Below are positions 58,586 to 64,000 of a stretch of 64,000 nucleotides of DNA, piece by piece. The notes below the pieces were generated by a model. It ran no database searches. It was not told where the DNA came from and saw only the letters and a program-made list of their open reading frames with translations. The stretch comes from Strongylocentrotus droebachiensis (lineage: Eukaryota > Echinodermata > Echinoidea > Camarodonta > Strongylocentrotidae). The stretch lies in NCBI GenBank assembly GCA_035222895.1, contig JAVYIG010000323.1, positions 557,001 through 621,000 on the forward strand. Direction: 5' to 3'. The translations under genes and the position numbers were made by a program. Every line of letters starts with the position of its first letter. Within the stretch, counting starts at the first letter, position 1.

Positions 58586-58927
58586 TTAAAGGGCCACTCT
58601 TACCCAACTAACAAAACATGAATACACCTCGACGTATTAATATTCCAGCCTCTGATTTTTCAGAAAATCTCTAAATTGACCAAAAGACATTTAAATGCCT
58701 AAATCACCCTCCTTTTCACAGGAGAGGCGCCTGCAGTGACGTCAAATGCGTCATCACCGAAACTGGGCTTTTTTCTGCGCGTTCTGAGTCGTCATTTTTA
58801 AAGCTACATTCCAGAATTACTGATGATTTCTAAGAAAAATCATTATCATGTTCGGAATCTCAGTCAAAACTCTTCTACATGTCTTTTTTCATTTTTTTTA
58901 GCCCGTTTTGGTTAGAGTGGCCCTTAA
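58586..58927. mobile_element. family I TTAA element, 342 bp
   Basis: Left TTAAAGGGCCACTCTTACCC; right GGTTAGAGTGGCCCTTAA. TTAA at 58586-58589 and 58924-58927. The two ends stay similar for about 30 bp. Interior GC-rich (GACGTCAAATGCGTCATCAC). Non-coding. Confidence 0.88.
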
Positions 58928-61900
58928 AATGATTGGTATGCCCGGCCGTCTCTTCTTGCCATTCAGAAGAAAATTCACTTAACCAACTTGAGCGTGTGCG
59001 TTGAAATTCAATCTCGACTGGATTAATAATAAATAGAAGTTATTCCCCATGCAGCACATAGTGCATAACATGGATATATCCCATGTTACATTAATTGTGA
59101 TGTAGCCTAAAGTGGATTAAGCTTCTTTTTTGTTGTTGAAAGAAAAGAGCAGAATTGTGATTGATGGAGTCAGTGTGTAGGTAACCGGAGGGGGTTTCTA
59201 GGGAGATCCTCTGCTTCATTTTCTCGGTTAAAGTAAATGCGTCGTAGTAGGAAAAGACTTCGCTCTGTAGGATTCTACATTGCGCCCACCGCACCGTCCG
59301 TATGGTATTTGAGTATTGCGCGCGAACCAGGCACGAATCAGGCCAGTTACGAAAATGGCCGAAAGTTAAGAGCTTCAAACGAACGTATTCAAATTACTTC
59401 ATGTTTGCGTTCGGCTCTCTGTACTCACTGTTCCTTTAAGCAGCGAACACATACATAAAGCTAATACAATGCATTTTAAATTCGCAATTGGCATTCGGGT
59501 TTGCACGAAAGTCTTCGCCGAAGCATCGTAAGTATTATGGCAATGGCTTTTTAAAGTCTTTGAGGGTTGCGAGAAGCGCCCTCTAAACTCGATGACCGAC
59601 TGACTTTAAATCCGTGTCAGTAAGAAGAAAAAATATTTATATTAATTTTAATCTGAAGAAATTGTTGTTATTTTCTGAAAAAATAATCGTATTTATATAT
59701 AAAACCAAAAATTGATGAAAAAGGGAAGACTCGTGCTTTAAATCTGTATCAAGTGATTACAAAACGCAATGTAAGTCGAAAATTTGTGACCAAATTAAAT
59801 CTGTTGAATTTAAAGCATGAATCTTCTTCTTCATGTTTTGCGTGTGTATAGTATACATTTATATATCATGGTCATAATAGTATTGAAATGTCAAATTTAT
59901 AATATATGGCATCGCCATCATAAACCTTTAAAGCAAAAGCCGATGTTATTCAGAGCAAGTCGTCTCACTGATGAACAAGAAAAGTGGATTTATGTGAGGG
60001 GATTTCTTGATGTAGTGAACTGTAATTGGAATATTCGTCAGGGAACAGATTTACATGTCATCTGAGGTAGAAGCAACGATTCATTACGTTAGATCTTTAT
60101 GAATAGACATGGTTTAAGAAAAATCAAAGTAAAAGTGCATGCCATATGTAACCCTGACGAACGGTTTCCGTGATTGAAATAGAAGACTATCCCTGATTGG
60201 ACAACGTATTATGTGAGTTGAATATAAGGCAGTTGCTGATTGGTCCAACCCGGACCGAGTAGGCGTAAGATGTCTGGAATTATGGTTGTCAGGATTTACT
60301 GAATCTAGGGCAATAAATCTGTCTTTGCATGACTGTTCAAATACTGCCTTGAAATTATCCCATATCGTTTGACATATTATTGGAGCAGTATGAATAATGA
60401 GATATGATTGTCTCATCAAGATTTATCATGTTTACATTCGGAAGTTAAGAGACACCAGCTCAAGTGAGGAGTACGTTCATTGCATGATATACGAACTTTT
60501 CATTATGATTCGTAAGTTATTTGCTTACACCGTTTGAACAATCTTAGATAAGCAATTTTTAATGAACTTTCCCAGAGGGTTTCGACCAAAAGATAGCTAT
60601 CATTAACAACTTTTTATAATAATTATATAGCATTATTTTTAGGAAGGCAATCATTCAATACATGTTTCATTTTATCCCTGAATTGTTGCTGTTAATAATT
60701 GTCTCTGGAAAGCGCTGTCACAATCATATTTATAAAAAAAGGTCGTAGCTTAAGCTATTAGTTATAGCAGCTTTTAGTGAATATCAAATGCACTTAATTT
60801 TTTTTGCATGATCCAAAAAAAAATCGTTTCTATGTATTATGTCAATGATATCGCAAAAAGAAAAATCTGTTTCTCGTAACATGATTTTAGACGGTAAAAC
60901 ACGAAAATGTACAACCTTTTTTGGCAACCCCGGTCATCAATGAGGATCCTTGGTCGTGTGACCTTACGAGTAACTTCATTGCAATGATCCTCTGAAGCGA
61001 AGGGGAAAAGAGTTGAACATCTTTACAAAGTCAATCTTTGACCTTCAATATGGGCCATCATGTTTTCTCTCTCTGTCAATCATAGGTCGATATGAAAGCA
61101 TTATGATCGATTTTGTTTAAAAGCAAGGTCACCATGGACTAATGTTATCGGAATAAAGTAAAAACGCAAATATACATTTGACACGTAGATTTGACGTCAA
61201 AGGACTTTTACTACTCTGTTATCCTTTCAGGACAATCATTCCACATTTCTTGGTTCAGTTCAATAACTTTTGATTCAGAGCCCTAAAAATTACCAGATGC
61301 ATGAGTAGAAGGACACAAATTTCTACTCACACTGCATCCATGTTTTTTTCATGACTATATTGTGTTTGCTGCCAGGGATTTCGCATTAGGAAAGTCAGAT
61401 TTTAAGATCTCTAAATTGGCAGCACGTTAAGAAAATAAAAATAATTGTTCTATCAAAAAATAACTTTTTTTTTTCTCGCTCATGTATAATGTTTCCACAT
61501 ACTTTACTTTTAGTTTTAAAAATATCGCGATATTAAGATATTGTTGCCAATTTGAAAAACAATATGAGATCAATTGCCCTAATAAATCCTGCCTTGAAAG
61601 TATACTCCTTAGCTATTATAGCCAAATCTTTTTTTTAAAGTGTGTTTGATGATCAAATATTATGTATAATGCATTCATTTATTTGCTTCACGAGTAAAAT
61701 ATGACTCGTTTCGGCCGTGCGCAAAAATCATCTTCATCCCATATTCCGTCAATCGTTGATGTGCAGAATGAAAAGTCAACAAACAGGAAAAGAAGATGTA
61801 ATTATTTTTTTTAAATTCACTTTGCTTACATTTTCAATGTAATTATCACAAATTTTAAAGCAAAATTGTACCGTTGCTCAAATACTATTAAAGAGAGGAA

Positions 61901-62774
61901 CAAAATGAATGTACATATGTTTAACCTCCCTGCCCACGCGCGCACATACACGCACAAACACGCACGCTTTATTTTTAAAGACCTGTCTAACTATACACAT
62001 CCTTTGATGGGAATGATAGCGTGAAGATATATGACCCAGTCCTATCTCATTCCAACATAAAGTGAGGATGAATGTGTCCTCTTCAAGAAGGTATTCCATC
62101 AGAGAGTAGGCGCTACCAAGTCCACAAATCGTAATCCATATCTGTTTTCTCACCAAATACTAGATACATCTTGACGTACCAGACCCGTGCTACCAAAAAT
62201 AAACTCGGCGTCAATTGATATTGGTGTCCACTCGCCAATAGCCATCAAGTCCATTCTTTGCTTATTTTATTTGTTTGAATATCACTTGAACGTTGACAGA
62301 ATCGGTGGCAGGGATGTGAAGTAGTCCGATATCAGGTATATGATGATGACGTGTTAGAGAAAGACAAGAATCATTCCCAAGACATCTCCAACTCTCAATC
62401 GCAGGACAATTGTGCTCAGAATTTAAAGGGAAGGTTGAGTTGTGGGAAAGTGACAAATAAACTGTGAGATTTGTCATTCTCTTTCAAGTTAGTGCGGTAG
62501 AATATCGTAGGAGAAAATGCCCCCTGAAAAGGTTAGCTATTTAAATGCCCTCATATTTGAAATATGATAAGTAACAGATAAAGGTATTGGACCACAACTT
62601 CCATACCACATGTTTGTGTATAGTGCTTGTGACTCTTAGAAGACTGAGCCAATTACATGTATTATAATTTTTATGATTCTAACACCTCGCAGTATTCACC
62701 GATATTTATGGGCAACGTGATCAACCTTCGTAAATCGCTTCCACATTTCCTCTCACATTGCAATTGTATGACCA
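58928..62774. other. unassigned DNA
   Basis: Short ORFs at 59091-59458, 59817-60065, 60114-60419, 61878-62156 and 62262-62477 show no known domains. CGCA-rich tract near 61935-61965. No element boundaries found. Confidence 0.45.
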
Positions 62775-62920
62775 GGGGGGCGTTTCGCAAAACTTGTCAT
62801 CTGTGACAAATGACAGTTTTTGTTAAAAGCTACTGATCCTTGATTCTGATTGGTTATCAGCAGATTTGTCACTGATTTTTGTCATTTTTCATTGAAAAAA
62901 GGCTTTGTGAAACGTGCCCC
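62775..62920. mobile_element. family B MITE (146 bp)
   Basis: Left GGGGGGCGTTTCGCAAAACT; right GGCTTTGTGAAACGTGCCCC. Internal GACAAATGACAGTTTTTGTT and CAGATTTGTCACTGATTTTT agree with the copy at 27.9 kb. Confidence 0.88.
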
Positions 62921-64000
62921 AGAAATCAACTCTATCTTTAAGCACGATTTGATCGTCTTCTATGCCTTGATACAGGTAACGGAAATAAAGATGACAATGT
63001 GCCGTTTGAAATGATCAATCATTCTGTTTGAGAATTAAGGATGATGTTGCAAAGCTCTTGATCACCTTCCATGGCATTCTTAGGGAACCTGGTGATTGTT
63101 GCACGCGCATTAAACTCAATTTTTGAGCTGAAATGAGGTCAACTGAAAAAGACTTGCAGACGACAACAGTCATGAGATTTTGTTACTCTGAAAGGCGTGA
63201 ATCGGAATAGACCGAAGCACAGTAAATACAAACATTTTAAAAGGGCTTTGTAAATCAAATCCGAATACGATGTCATTCTATACGCTTAAGATTATGCTTG
63301 ACTCAATTAGGCAAAATGTATTGATGATCATGAGTTTCATAACTATTTATTTATTTCCTCATGTTTCTTAAAAAGCAGGAAGTCCTATTTAGAGCCATGG
63401 AGGGCCTGTTTTTACAAGGGAGCCCTGCTTTGAGCAAGTATGACATCAAACTTTAAACATATAAATTACATGGTAATTACAATCACGACTTGTAAATGAG
63501 ACGAAAGCACAAGTAAAAGATATATGATACATACAAAGCAAGAGAAAAAGATAATAGATACGTAGATTTGAGTCAGATTAGTAGAATGGACTTAACAGTT
63601 AATATTTTATGAAATGAATTATTGCTCTTTTCATTTGGTCAACCGCATGTTCAATTTTGAGTTTTAAGAGCGGATCCGTCAGTGTCGGGTTTCGGTATGA
63701 AGGATGTAAAGAAGGTAATAGAAGCTGGGTGGATTTTGGACGAAAAGCCGTCTCATATCGTACATGGCACGCATGGTTTATTCTTAAATCAAGCCAACTT
63801 CCTTACCCTCCTAAAGTTTCATTTGAATAAGCTAGCATTCATTAAGTAGGGAGTTCATAGCTATATGAGACAGACAACCAAGGACGGCCAGAATGAGGTA
63901 TATTAACATTACAATAATGACTGATGTCATTTCAAAAGAAAATGACAGTATATCAATATTAGAACGTCATGTTTCCGATTTATTCCACGTGAACACCACT
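62921..64000. other. unassigned DNA
   Basis: No gene or repeat recognised up to the window end. Confidence 0.5.

Overview
This is a eukaryotic nuclear window, AT-rich and full of microsatellites. It has no operon-like packing and no ORF readable as an intact host gene. The L2/CR1-type retrotransposon, the tRNA-derived SINEs and the many short DNA transposons fit a marine invertebrate. An echinoderm, probably a sea urchin, is my best guess, but that is an inference from repeat style and not from any host gene. The only convincing protein-coding stretch is a 5'-truncated reverse transcriptase (RT) ORF at about 21.4-22.9 kb with a recognisable 3' tail. Two other L2-like tails (13.3 kb, 46.2 kb) and a probable RT C-terminal scrap (38.1 kb) are also present.

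Layout. 0-5 kb: single-copy-looking DNA, one tRNA-type SINE and a 179-bp MITE. 5.1-6.3 kb: a 1.16-kb hAT-like non-autonomous element with an 8-bp target duplication. 6-13 kb: CT, GA and CA simple repeats, a SINE and a 105-bp tandem array with alternating monomers. 13.1-14.6 kb: a MITE, an L2 tail, and inside its ATT-rich end an almost perfect palindrome (318-bp arms, one mismatch). Each palindrome arm reads outward as CCAAT boxes, a TATA box and a hammerhead-ribozyme fold. 16.3-20.2 kb: elements that target TTAA, including a piggyBac-like MITE and one copy whose empty site survives in a neighbouring tandem duplicate. 20.5-28.2 kb: MITEs, SINEs and the RT element. 28-44 kb: mostly unassigned DNA with a mariner/pogo-type MITE, a TTAA element and two local tandem arrays. 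44-54 kb: SINE pieces, a 903-bp TA-flanked element, a 114-bp MITE and a SINE split by a TTAA element. 55-57 kb: a two-copy tandem repeat of about 780 bp, each copy with a tRNA-like head and a long hairpin tail. 57-64 kb: more TTAA elements and MITEs.

The elements interact. Seven TTAA-flanked copies or families have no transposase here and must be mobilised in trans. SINE tails resemble the L2-type 3' end, so the RT element is the kind of machinery that would copy them. The most interesting locus is the palindrome at 13.74-14.48 kb, which looks like paired Penelope-type or retrozyme-type promoter-ribozyme modules facing away from each other.
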